From Cylindrobasidium torrendii FP15055 ss-10 (Eukaryota > Basidiomycota > Agaricomycetes > Agaricales > Physalacriaceae): a DNA stretch of 64,000 nt. A model generated the notes under the pieces. The model worked only from the letters and a program-made list of their open reading frames with translations, ran no database searches and was not told the origin of the DNA. How positions within the stretch are numbered: position 1 is the stretch's first letter; each line of letters opens with the position of its first letter. A program made the translations under genes and the position numbers. The stretch is from contig KN880431.1 in NCBI GenBank assembly GCA_000934385.1, positions 186,001-250,000 on the forward strand, written 5' to 3'. This document shows, one piece after another, positions 10,473 to 21,526 of the stretch.

Positions 10473-11435
10473 ATGCCATTCTACACCCCAAAAGCCAACG
10501 TTAGTCTCGAAAAGACGCTCATTCTGGTGCGCGCATCTCCCTGCAAATAGAAACTGCGTGAACGAGCGTAGACGTAGCCCGTCGTATCAGCAGCCAATGT
10601 TTCCCAACTCGCGGCGGATCTGCTCATAGCATCGCTGTCCCTCAAGTGCATTGGGTCTTTCGACCCAGGCTATTTCATTCCCATGGTGGGCTCCCGTGAG
10701 GACGGGGAGGACGGTATTTGTACGGCATGTGAATGTGCGTGCCATCCTAGTCTCAATACCCAACAGTGCTAATCACTTCCCAGTGTACAGCCGCGACGAC
10801 AAAAACATCATCGTTATGCAGCAAAGGTCTCCGCCTCTCAAGGTCACGGTCCCTGTCCCCTTCTCCCATAGTGATACTGAACAGTATTCTCAGGCGCGCA
10901 AACAAGAATTCGTCCACGAGCTACTGTCCTTCCTGCAAGAGTCGCATTTCTCCGCAGTGCTTTTTGCCTCTGGGGTGGATTTGTCCAATCGTACCGATGC
11001 ACAGATGATGTACGCTCACAATTCCCCTCTGGACGCAACGCGTACACTGACCATCCCAAAAGCACGCCGTTCTACATCATATCTCCCAAAACCGCCCCCA
11101 GCTACCCAGGCTTAGCCAACATTCCGCTTCCAGAATACACATCTCCAGTTCCACAGTACATTGACGGCGCAAACGCCGAGCCCACAATTCCATTTATCCC
11201 TGGAGGGGGTCTGACCCGGCGCATACTCTCATCACTTCCATCTGGTTACACTATTCCGACCGTAGCATTGCTGCAATTCGTTCCGGAGGGTGACAACAAA
11301 GGAGACGCACAGGCGCTCGCCAGCGTCATTGCCCAGGTCGGCAATTTCAACGACCTGATCACGGCTTGGAAGCAGCCAGGAAGTTGGGGCGCAGGATTGT
11401 TCGGGACACCGCACGACCAAACACTGTATGGATGA
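10473..11435 (+). CDS. Proteasome assembly chaperone 2 (PAC2 family)
   Basis: The start MPFYTPKANVSLEKTLILPVVSAANVSQLAADLL, with IASLSLKCIGSFDPGYFIP downstream, is characteristic of PSMG2/Add66. This chaperone pairs with PAC1 to guide assembly of the 20S alpha ring in the cytosol. An intron follows LIL and ends at the tag before CCCGTC; a second joins CTACE-LYSRDD; a third joins DAQM to TPFYIIS (this junction is the least certain). The C-terminal part (GGLTRRILSSLP, TIPTVALLQFV, ending GTPHDQTLYG) completes the fold. The neighbouring RRP12 gene is convergent, its stop 95 bp away. The family assignment is good; interaction with a PAC1 partner is inferred. Confidence 0.85.
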
Positions 11436-11529
11436 AGAGAAGGAAATGTAGCATGAAGGCAGAAATAAAAGTGTACATATAACAAGCGAAAATATGCGAG
11501 GGCGCGACGTATGGAATACAGAGGTGGAT

Positions 11530-14500
11530 TTATTGCTTCCCAGCGATGCCAATCCGGTTTTTCTTTCCCTTCCCCTTCGATGCCTGCTGTAATGTGACAT
11601 ACGCATATGGATCGACTTTTCCTTTCTTCGCAACATCGCCACCTGCTTTCTACAGAATAATGAGTTCCGTATTCGTTGTATAGAACCGGAGGGCAAACCT
11701 TGGACTTGAACTCGTGACCCAGCTTGACATCGCTCTTCCGCTTTGACTTGGGTTTCTGGATGCCCTCTGCATCATCCATTTCTACATCCGCATCTTCCTC
11801 CTCTCTTCTCCGTTTCTTGGTATCCTTGTTGAATTTGACTTGACCATTTGGTCCGCGCTTGAAACCGTCGACGGACGAGATCGTTTCCCTGTACGCAGCG
11901 CCGGCAAGGAGGTCTCCCGCATCGGCCTCTACCGCCGCGTCTTCATCGTCAATAACCATCTTTCCTGTGTCCTCATCTGTCTTGAACTTGGATGCTTCCT
12001 GACCGGGTTTTCTCTTCTTCCCATTGCCCGCAGTTGTGACTTTTGTAGCGGCGCCATGCAGTAAATCCATAGGCTCATCGTTGTCCAGACGTATGCGCGC
12101 GCCTTCGAATTTGCGCTGGCTCGCAGAGGGCTTGCCTTTTTGCTGGGGCACATCTTCGTCATCACTGTCATCGAGTTCGCTGTCGCTGCCGTATAATACA
12201 TCCTCGAACGCGTCGCCCGCCGTAGCTTTAGGGGCATCAGCCTGTAACAGATCAGCAAAACAGTATCGTGGAAAACGGAGGTACGCACCTCATCGTCGCT
12301 ACCTTCCTCTTTGTTGGCTTTGCGACGCTTGGCTCGGTCCTTACGCTTCTTGATGTTGATCAAGACCTTGACCGCCTCTTCATCCTGTGCTACGCCGTAT
12401 ACCTCATCCCACGGGAAGCGCCTAAGCAGGCGCTCGAAAATATGCCGAACCTTGACCTTGAAGTGATTCTTGTGGTCGTGCGACCAGCTGAGCAAGGCAA
12501 GCACCAAGTCCTTGAGGTGTGGGCGGATGATGTCAACAGGGAGCGTGTGGATGGCCAGCTTAACGAAGCCAAGGACAGATTTGATGATTTCGCGGTTCGC
12601 AGATGTAAGGAAAACCAGCAACGTTGTGAAGATTTCAGAATGCATCTGTGATGAAATGACATCTATCAGACTACATTAGTGACGGGAAAAAACGATATGA
12701 TTGAATGTCGCACCCTTGAACTCGAAGACAAGGCGAGATATCGCGGTAACGCTGGCGCTGATCATATGGGGCGTCGCACCAGCAAGACCACCAGCCATCA
12801 TCATCATGAACTCCTCGATACTTGCGTTGGCTGTGTGCCGTCAGCTTCATGGACCACAGAGCGACCGGTTGTGCGCACCTGGCTTAGCATCATCCTCATC
12901 CATACCATCAATCATGTCACGCTTGACAGTACCACCCTGCGCCATCCTTTGTCCCATGGTAACAACCAAGTCAAATGCAGCAGACCGCGCCTTGTCTGAC
13001 GGCTCCTTGGTAGCCAGAACGGCTTCGGGAATCAGAAGTTGAATGACATGAAGTGAAGACGAATCGAGCTTCGCGACTAGTCCAGTCAGGAGAGTAGAGC
13101 GATCCTGGCATTTAGCGAGTGAGCATCACTAAGGGTATGTACACAAACATGCATACCCTCTTCGCGGCAGGTAACAAACTCTCAGACCAAGTCGCGATGC
13201 GTTGGATGAACGCCGCAGTATCGATCTCGACCTTCCCACTATCGACTAGCTTCGAAAGGACCTTGTAAGCGCGCTTCTGCACCGCCGTGTCTTTGGCACA
13301 AAGAACATCTTGGGCACTGCAAAGCTCGAAGAGGTTCTGGGAGTCGACAGGCGAAATGACGGGAAGGATGATAATGAGCAGATCAAGCGTGACGACGAGG
13401 AGATTGTCGTCGGACCCATGGCTTCCCTGCCCTGCTAGCTGGACATTGGTCTTGAAAAGCGCAATAACCTTCTGGTAAGCTTTGGCAACATTCTAATGCG
13501 GTTTAGCGTGGTGGTCCATGGGAGAAAAACGACAGCTTACCTGCTCGCCGGCGACGCCGACCCATGCTGAGATAAGGTCGCCGATGAGGTTGCGGTGCTG
13601 GCGACCGATACTCCCAAAGACATTGAAGAAAACAGAAAGCCAACTCTCTGCCTGAGTAGACAAGAACTCGACGTTTTTGCGCGCCTGCTCGGGTGAGATT
13701 CGGCTGGGATTCACGGCCTCCTTTGATGCAGCGATAGCCACGTTTGAGTCAACCATTGTCTTCAACCCCTTCACTATCGGTAGTCGAAGGGAAGGTTGAC
13801 TGTAAAGGAGCTGCGAGAGTAGCTGCGAGAACTGGGCGGAAAGAGCCTACTTGCACGATGAGAACGGAATCAACGGAGTGAGCAAAAATGCGTACGGTGC
13901 TGAGGTCTGGTGTGCCATGGCAATAACCTGCGAATCCTGCCCAGGTTTGTGCAACAAGGACATCCCAAACCTTCACCTCAGACTGCCGCCCGTCGATCTC
14001 CGCCTTCTGTTGCAGGTCGAACATGCGCTCGCTCAATGGAACGAAGAACGAGACGAAGTGCGATAGAGGCGAGGGATGCGGTTGTGCGAGCAATGGGAGT
14101 AGATATGCGCGAGGCTCATTGCCGTCTTGGCTGTGTGATTGTTAGTACACCGCTAGAATGCAGACATGACTGAACTTGCCGATCCTTGGGTTCCAAGTTC
14201 AACGGCAGAAGTCTCAGTATAACATGGGGACCCAGTGTCCGCATCGCTGTCGACAAAGCCTCGTCCGCCGCCTCACGATGCTCGAACGACTTTTCCGTCC
14301 GTAGTTGGCCTATGTGTTGAATAACCGGCGTAAACAGCTGCTCAGCCACTTCCGGTTTATGCACAGCGATGCTGGCCATCAGAGACGAGATAATAACCAA
14401 AACCTCGGGGATGCAATGTGCGTATTGTAGCGAGTCCAGTGCTCCCGTCGTTTTGGTGACTATCTTCGCGACAGGACTGGAACTATCCGAACCGCCTCTC

Positions 14501-15644
14501 TCGACCATCTCCATGTCGAAACAGCTGGCAAGTACACTGAGGGTGTTGGCAGCCTCTTTACGGATGGATGCTTCCTTGGATTCGAGGAATGCCCAGACGG
14601 TTTTCCATGCCTTGGAGACCTCTCCGGCCCAGTCATCGGAGTTACAGTGACGGTACGCCAGCATGGCCGTGCCGATGAGGTGTATCCAGGTGCAGGAAAG
14701 GGATGTGTCCGAGCGCGCAGGAGGGAAGGATAGAATGACCTTGATGATTTCAGGGATCGCAGTCATGGTCGGATTCGTGTCTTCATCGTCTCCAAGAGTG
14801 CAGAGGTCGGAAAGGACCGAGTACGATGATTGGGAGAGGTAGGTGTTTCCCAGACGGGGCAGAGCAAGTAACAGTGTGCTGATGGCTGGCAGCGACTAGG
14901 TCGGTGTAAGTGGAGACCCATGGCGCAATTTGCGTGACTTACAGAGGGAGGGAGATGTGTGAGGATGGGTTTCATAAATGCGAGGAGGTGAATGCCGTGC
15001 TCGGTTCCGCCATTCGAGGTAGTCTTGCCTTGTTTCGCTCGTTGGATAGGTCCCTGGCTAATCTCTGCCAGTACGCCCTTGACCCAGTCTGCAACGCGCT
15101 CAGCATATGGGTGTCGAACCATTGGCGTGGGTGGATGAATCAAGATATCCCTGACGAGATCTGCAGCCCTCTTGCGCACTTTTGGTCGGGGATCCAGACA
15201 GAGCTGAAGAATTGTTGCGAAGGACTGGCGGATGCCTTGTACTTCGAACTGAGTGCGGTCGAGAGCCAGCAGCAGAGATTGATAAATCGTGAGTTGTGAC
15301 CGTAGCGGGGGTGCATTTTGTTGGAATAATGGAAATAGTGGGGACGTGAGCTTGAGGATTGGGGAGAGATTTGACTGGATCACTGGTTGAGGGACAAACG
15401 GTATCACAAGCGCTAACAAGTAGAGCACTCCAGGGAGAATGTCTCCTTCCCCCATTCCCGTCTCGTTCTTCTGAATAGTTCCCTCCAAGGTTGTGAGCAG
15501 CATGGCAAAGTAAGCAGTGGGTGTTTTGTCTGCATTTTGTTCTACTAGCGTCGCTTCCAGAGCTGCCAAGAGTGTTGCGGGCGTTCTTTGGTGTGGCAAC
15601 GAAGACGATGTATGCCCGCGTATCTTCTCCAGTGCGCGTTCCAT
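11530..15644 (-). CDS. RRP12: RRP12-like ribosome export factor (HEAT repeats)
   Basis: Rrp12 is a karyopherin-like HEAT-repeat protein needed for maturation and nuclear export of pre-40S and pre-60S particles. The start MERALEKIRGHTSSSLPHQ is the conserved N-terminus of fungal Rrp12, so 15644 is preferred to an in-frame ATG upstream. Helical repeats run through the protein (for example LRSQLTIYQSLLLALDRTQF and DPRPKVRKRAADLVRDIL), covering the NUC173 region. The last third has the acidic and Lys-rich stretches expected (DEEVKVLINIKKRKDRAKRR-like) and a nuclear, basic C-terminus ending GKKNRIGIAGKQ. About ten short introns interrupt the reading; exact junctions in 12650-14100 were not all resolved. 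Expected length is roughly 1,250 residues, normal for the family. Confidence 0.9.
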
Positions 15645-15960
15645 GGTGTCAAGACGGCAGGGTAGATCGCCGTCTAAGGTGTGACCAAAAAATATTTTGA
15701 TCGCTGAAGATATATACATGACGTAATACACCGCTGAATTGCACAGAATCCAGATTGGCTTGCCAACTTACAAGCTACATGCATTCGCCTGCATGCATAC
15801 AAGAAGAACACTTTTTGGACCACGTTTACATTTCACTTTCAATCAGCATGCATAAACATGCTGGCCGCTACAAAATCTAACATATGCACAAGAAGAAATA
15901 TGAAGACAAGCCAGCGCCTTCGACCAACTGTGCCAACTCAGTCATTGAAGCTATCGGACA

Positions 15961-16574
15961 TCAAGCTTGTCCACCCTTCCCTCTATTGGCTTTGGCCTCC
16001 TCCATTTCTTCGCCCCTCATCAGAGCCTGCGTGTAACAAAATATTGCAATGAGAGAATACAGGGCCGCATTTGTTCCCTAAGATGCGGTCTTATAAGCGA
16101 CGATAGCCTGTGTGACAGAGTACTCACCTGGTAGTAGAGGACACAACTGAACGCTTGGAAGAACAGCAATACTATTCGCATAGGAAAGCTTCGATAAACG
16201 GATAGCGCCTTGAATACTGGTATTGGAAACTCGAGTGCGAGTATGAGGAGGCCCTGGATCATTGCGCTGATTTGGATAACGGGGGTCTTTACAATGAGCA
16301 TGATGAAAACTGAGGCAGCCGGAGAAGGCCTGTGGAACCATAAGCAAAGGATCAACAATGAGTCGCATACACGTACTGAAGGCCTCCCGGGTCGCGGAGA
16401 GTGCCGCCAACAAAGTCCCAGAAGAACTTGCGATAGAATATGCCGAAGAATCCAGACCACACGGCGTCTGGCCGTATTAGCGTGATGTGAGCGCGGTCCA
16501 TGACAACGTTACTCACAAACGCTGGCCGTGATGGAAATGAAGCGCGCAAGATCATGCCAGACAAGGGCTCCCAT
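15961..16574 (-). CDS. Four-helix integral membrane protein, function unknown
   Basis: Four exons read in one frame from MGALVWHDLARFISITASVY to a C-terminus ending GEEMEEAKANRGKGGQA, about 150 residues. Hydrophobic segments lie around residues 8-28, 55-75, 80-100 and 115-135, so four membrane spans are likely. The motif SVYAVWSGFFGIFYRKFFWDF and the acidic/basic cytosolic tail recur in uncharacterised fungal small membrane proteins (a DUF7727-type family by my recollection). Introns sit after TASVY, GGLQ and YYQ. There are no catalytic motifs. It is head-to-tail with RRP12 and shares no visible function with it. Confidence 0.78.
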
Positions 16575-17174
16575 AATGAACAAAGGTGATGGGTGGGTTA
16601 AGGGTGTATAGGTAAGGTCGACGATTTGAAGTATTGAGCAGGAAGACCGGCTTCAACGATAAGCAAGGCTGGCAGGTTGGATGCGAAGTGAAAGTGAAAA
16701 GTTGAAGAAACGAGCCCAGCTCGGGGGAGAAAGAAAAGGTGGAGGAAAGAAAGAAGGTGGTGGTTGCAAGACAAGAGGAAGGGATGGCGATCCGAGCCTA
16801 TGTACCATCAGATGGACGCGACCCGACAGACTGGTTCCATAGGGCATCCCAGGGGCGGCCGGGCGCGTCGGCGTGATGGCGAGGAGGCGAACGTCGGGGC
16901 ACAGACACACCAGCAGCGGCCGGGATGCATTCCAAAGTTGAATGTGCATACAGCAACCTAGAGCCAGGATCGCGCCGCCGGTAGCTTTAGTCGGCGCCAC
17001 GGTAGAGGTCCTTTTTCGTAGCCTGCAGACCGTCATAAAGGTCTTGTTTTGGCCAGGGACAATGAACAATACGCGTTAGCCATGTATAAATGTACTGTAC
17101 GTGTAGGTGTGTAAGTGAGCAAATAACATCAACATCAGTCTCATCTCTTCCATCGGCCACCACCCGCGGCGATA
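16575..17174. other. Intergenic region, about 600 bp
   Basis: This divergent spacer separates the membrane protein at 15961-16574 from the gene at 17175. Open frames on both strands are short, repetitive in Ser/Pro/Arg and lack splice support. A purine-rich stretch (about 16725-16790) is the only compositional feature noticed. Confidence 0.35.
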
Positions 17175-20100
17175 ATGCCGCCGAAACCCAAGCCAAGCAG
17201 CAAGGCGCCTGCAAAGGTCTCAAACTCCAAGGATCTCATCTCTCTTGGGTCTCGTCACGTTCAGGACACCCGCAAGGGTAGGCGCGATGCCAATGGAAAT
17301 CCGATTCCCAAGGAGCGCGGCACGACAACAAAGGCGCTCATTCTGCGCAATGCCAAGAACGGTGCCGGCGCTGGCGAGCTCGTCGCCGTCACTCGTTTGA
17401 CAGGCAGAGAGAAGCTGGACCTTTTGGCTGGTTTGTAGTCGTTTGCCTCTTATTTGCGTCGGGGCGTTCACCTTCTACACAGAGGATTTGATCCAACGTA
17501 CTATGCAACAAGCAGTCTCCGCTCCATTTGACATCGAGACGTGTCTGCGTATCGCAGAGTCCCAGTTCTCCAGTATGTCGCGTCGCTACTAATGACAGTA
17601 ACTTTCTGCTAACATCGGTAGGCTACCTCGACGATATCCACAATCTACACGACCCCGACTTCTTTCAAGGCAAGATAGACGAAGAGCTCAAGGCCCGCGT
17701 TGTCAGGGAAGTCAAAGACGATGAGGGAAGACGCGACGACGCGATCCGAGACCCAGCTTTCATAGCATCCACTATCGCTGCTCGGTATGTGCTCCTCTTT
17801 TCCTTGTACAGTCTAGTCTTCATCTCCTCGATAAAGTGTCCACAATGCCTATCTCCTCGCGTCCGCGTGGAAAATTGTTGCTGACAACGTATGCGAAATG
17901 CAAGAAGACGCAGTTGTGAACGAGAATATCAAGGAGCGGTTGGAACAGAAGAGTTTCCGCGCGCGCTACCTCTGCCTCCGTGACGTGCTCAAGATTATCG
18001 TCGACCTCACTCAACTCAAAGTCGCCACTTTCGCCACTACTTCACGTAAGATGTTCCCCATTTTCTCGTCCCTTTTGTCTAAGACCGCCTTGTGCAGCGC
18101 ATTACTCCAAGTATTTCGTTGCCGTCAGCGCAGACGACTCGGAAAAGATGACTTTTGACAAGCACGGTTTGAAGGATGCCTGCAAGTCCTTCCTTGACTC
18201 CATCATGATTGAGATGTGCTTTCCTCAAGGAGAATATCCCAAGAGTGTACTGTTCCAGATCTTGCATGACGCAGTCGAAGAAGCCCCCCGAGAGGCGAAG
18301 CGTTTCCCCCAGACAATGTGGGATGCCATTGGCGACCTTTCCGTGAGTAGTGGCGAATGGTTCCATTGCCCGACTAACGCCCTGCACAGGTATGCGTACA
18401 GCTCATGGAGATGATTGAGGCCCCTCTCCTTGGGCCAAATTATGAGGAATACCTGAAGACTAACCGCGACATGCCCAAGGCGTTCACACAATGGACTAAT
18501 GCAGAACAACTCTCGGATCGTGCAGCTGACCTCAACCACAAGCTTGAACGTCTTGTGTCTCCCCTCACCAAGGTTTCGAATCGTACTGCTCTTGATAGCA
18601 TCTGGAAGCAAATCAACCTGGTATGAAGTTCATTGCAAGTAACCGCATTCGTTGCTGACTGTCGTCCTAGAACTATCAAGCAACATGCAACAAGGAGCCT
18701 GACGTTCTTTGGAATCTCTCCGACGCTCTTTACAAAGCTCAGCCGCGCTGGTCTTACGCGTTCGCCCGTCGGAAGATTGCCGATGACTCGGATGCCGACG
18801 ACTCTGGGGACGAGGGTGGCCAGCGCAAGCTTCCCGGTAAAAAGAAAACTCTTGCCATCAAAGCGGGCTATGAGAGTGATGATTCTATGCCCCCTCTGCA
18901 AGATGTCTCTCAGTCTGACGAGTCGGAAATGGACTTCAGTGTTACCGAGGCGGAGAGCGTCACAAGCGATGAGGAAAGCGAGTATGACACAGATGAAGAA
19001 GACGAGATTCGCGGTCTCATTCGTGATGCCATGGACACCGCTCACGACGCGGAATGGCTCGAGAACAATGTCGGAAAGCAGGACAATTCTGAAGAAGACC
19101 GCCAGAGTAATCCTTTCCTCAGGCTTCTTGGATCTCTTCGTGGTGCGTCGCTTGTCCTGGTGAGACCTCAGTTTCTGAACACCGCGCACAGGTCGTGTCT
19201 TCAATTCCAATCCCAAAGTCAGCCCACGCGCTCGCCCGCCTAAGGCTGCAACACCCAAGACTGCCGGTACCAAAGGTTATAACGAAATCATTTTTTTCCA
19301 GGTATAAAGTGCTGAAAATTTCTATAGCCGTCCCAGCTGCCGCAGCTAAGAGCACAAAGACGACTGTCGAGGACGACGACGATGATGAGGACGAAGGCGA
19401 AGGCAAAAGCAAGTCCAAGAAGAAGAAGAAGCCCAAGAAGAAGAAGAAAACTACTGCTACCGCAGAGACTCTCGCCGCAAGTGGTGGATCTACTCCTGCG
19501 CCGGTTGCTGCTCCAGCTGTCGTTTCTGCCCCAGAGGCCAAGGCTGCTGCTCCTCCGTCGCAGACCACTGCCAAATCCGCAACCACCCCTCAGGACGCAC
19601 CGGCCTCGACTGTGTCAAGTGCAGCTCAGCAACCAGCTACAGCAAAGGAAAAAGCCAAGTCGCGCGGTACTGTTTCTAACGTCAAGGGGGTTCTAACCAG
19701 GTTTGGTGTTACCAATGACCCGAGCGAAGAAGAGCAAGTGTCCAAGGGCAGGAAGAGGCACTGGTATAGTACCATTGGGAAGAAGAGCACGCACCATTTG
19801 CAGCAAGTGCTCAACACCTCTGAAGATGTGACCAAGGGAAGCCCAGGCATGAAATGGGACACCTTTGTGAAGGTATGTCAGAGCGTCTGCCAAACGCGAA
19901 CGATTATTGACGATGAGGACTCGCAGATGATGACGGACATGGGCTTCACTCACAACCCAAGCCCTGCTGGATCTGCCGTGCGCTTCGATCCGCCTGGTGG
20001 TAGCGACCGCGTACGTTGATCTGTTTATTGTTCTCGAACGTGACTAACCCCGACCTTTTCTGCAGTCCATTACCTTCCACCAGCGTATGTCGGTCTGTTT

Positions 20101-20235
20101 CCCGCTCCGAACGATACTGATCACAATGCAGCGCATCCTGGCCCTTATATCCACGCAAAGATGCTCAAGGAGTTCAGCAAGAAACTGAGGAAGTACTATG
20201 GCTGGGCTCCCGAGGAGCTCGAGGGTAACCTATAG
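17175..20235 (+). CDS. Large conserved-type fungal protein with C-terminal HicA-like domain
   Basis: I read about ten exons in one continuous frame from MPPKPKPSSKAPAKVSNSK to WAPEELEGNL. Order: a basic N-terminus; a Cys-poor helical region of about 400 residues with no family I recognise (FIASTIAAR, ARYLCLRDVLKIIVDLTQL, MWDAIGDLS); an acidic segment (SDESEMDFSVTEAESVTSDE); a Lys/Glu-rich then Ala/Pro/Thr-rich disordered linker; and a C-terminal domain of about 90 residues (MKWDTFVKLMTDMGF, GSAVRFDPP, ITFHQPHPGP, LKKFS-type helix, YYGW). That last part resembles the HicA/YcfA double-stranded RNA-binding fold. The bacterial catalytic His of the GSH motif is Ala here, so binding rather than cleavage is more likely. 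Cellular role unknown. Splice joins at DLLA-EDL and SQFSS-YLDD are clean, supporting one long gene rather than two. Confidence 0.7.
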
Positions 20236-20667
20236 GTCATCAATGGCGCCGCTTGTCAATGACTTGAAATATGTATCAATTCTGTATGTCGTCGTACTTA
20301 CCTCTCCTGCTTCCTGTCCGTCTGTATGCATCTTGACGTCGTGTATCCTTTGCTATGTATTTTGCACGCCTACTAGTACTCTGCTACTCAATACGACGTT
20401 GCTGAAATTCCGGTCTACATCTTCACTTTGTGGGTTGGTGTACTTGAATCCATTCCCCATGTTCAGCGCATGTGAGACCTTCAACGGCAGAGGGCGACCA
20501 TGAGCCAGGTTTCTGGGGCATGTCAATTGTTTGTCCATTGTTATTTCAATCCGCTTAGCCGACGGCGATGACTAAGCGGTGCATTCACAATCAAGGACCA
20601 CAACAATGGATTGCGGCCTGTTGCTCTTTTGACTTTAACGACCACTACACCCCGTAAACGAGCCGAA
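20236..20667. other. Intergenic region, about 430 bp
   Basis: AT-richer spacer between two plus-strand genes. It should contain the polyadenylation region of the upstream gene and the promoter of the next one. No gene or recognised element. Confidence 0.35.
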
Positions 20668-21357
20668 ATGCCACCCGCGAACCCTATCTTACGCGATGGT
20701 ACGCTCTATCTTATTAGTTATGAACACAAAGTTGGAATACCTCTTAGATACTGCTACCCCAACGTACGACGTTTTCCGTCAAGTGTCGTCTTCAGAGGCG
20801 GCGGCTCTTCATGGGTACGTACATTCTTGGATGTAGGCATTCTCTGAAGGAAAAACAGGCAGGCTGCCAAGACGCCCCTCATTGCCGGCAGTGTCTGCGG
20901 TGGTCTCATGGGAATTGCATGGATCATCGGCTTCACAATCTACTTTGTCAAGCGCGCGCGGAGAAAGAAACTCAAACGGGCGGTTGAAGCAGGCACCGTA
21001 ACCCCCGACTCCTTGAAGGGCAAACACAGTCACGAACCCAAGACACCCAAAGGCGAATACGTTATTCCACCTGATCCTGCGGTGCTCTTCGCGCAGAAGA
21101 AACCAGGAGAACACGCCTTTCCAGAGCGGGAAGAGAGACATCATGCCAAGCGAGGCCACTCTCACACCAAGAGCAAGGATAAAGTGTATGCTGCTGCCAT
21201 GGTCAACCAATCGCAGTCAAACATGGCAATGCTTGCCCCGGAGGCCTCAACCGCATCTCTGACAACACGGGGGATAGAGACACCGACAGATTCCCCTTCG
21301 ACAAGACCTCTCATTCCGGCCCATGTGCAGGACGAAGACCAGAGCAGAGCGACCTAA
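20668..21357 (+). CDS. Small single-pass membrane protein, function unknown
   Basis: Three exons give a protein of about 200 residues: MPPANPILRD, then DTATPTYDVFRQVSSSEA, then QAAKTPLIAGSVCGGLMG. There is no signal peptide; one membrane helix with small-residue spacing (IAGSVCGGLMGIAWIIGFTI) sits near residues 40-60. It is followed by a strongly basic stop-transfer stretch (KRARRKKLKR) and a long hydrophilic tail rich in His, Ser, Thr and Pro. The topology is therefore N-out/C-in (type III-like). I know no function; the tail could be a binding or phosphorylation platform. Splice junctions after ILRD and ALHG keep one frame. Confidence 0.7.
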
Positions 21358-21526
21358 TGGGTGATAGATGGGCATGTATTGTGCGTAATGCCTCTCTGAG
21401 CGGTGTGGGGTTTTCTAATATCCCGACAGTTTAACGACTCGTAGTTTTGTACCACCACATTTCCTTGATTTATACAGGTATCTTACAGATGATCTTACAC
21501 ATTTCTACTTCCAATTCCCGGTTGTC

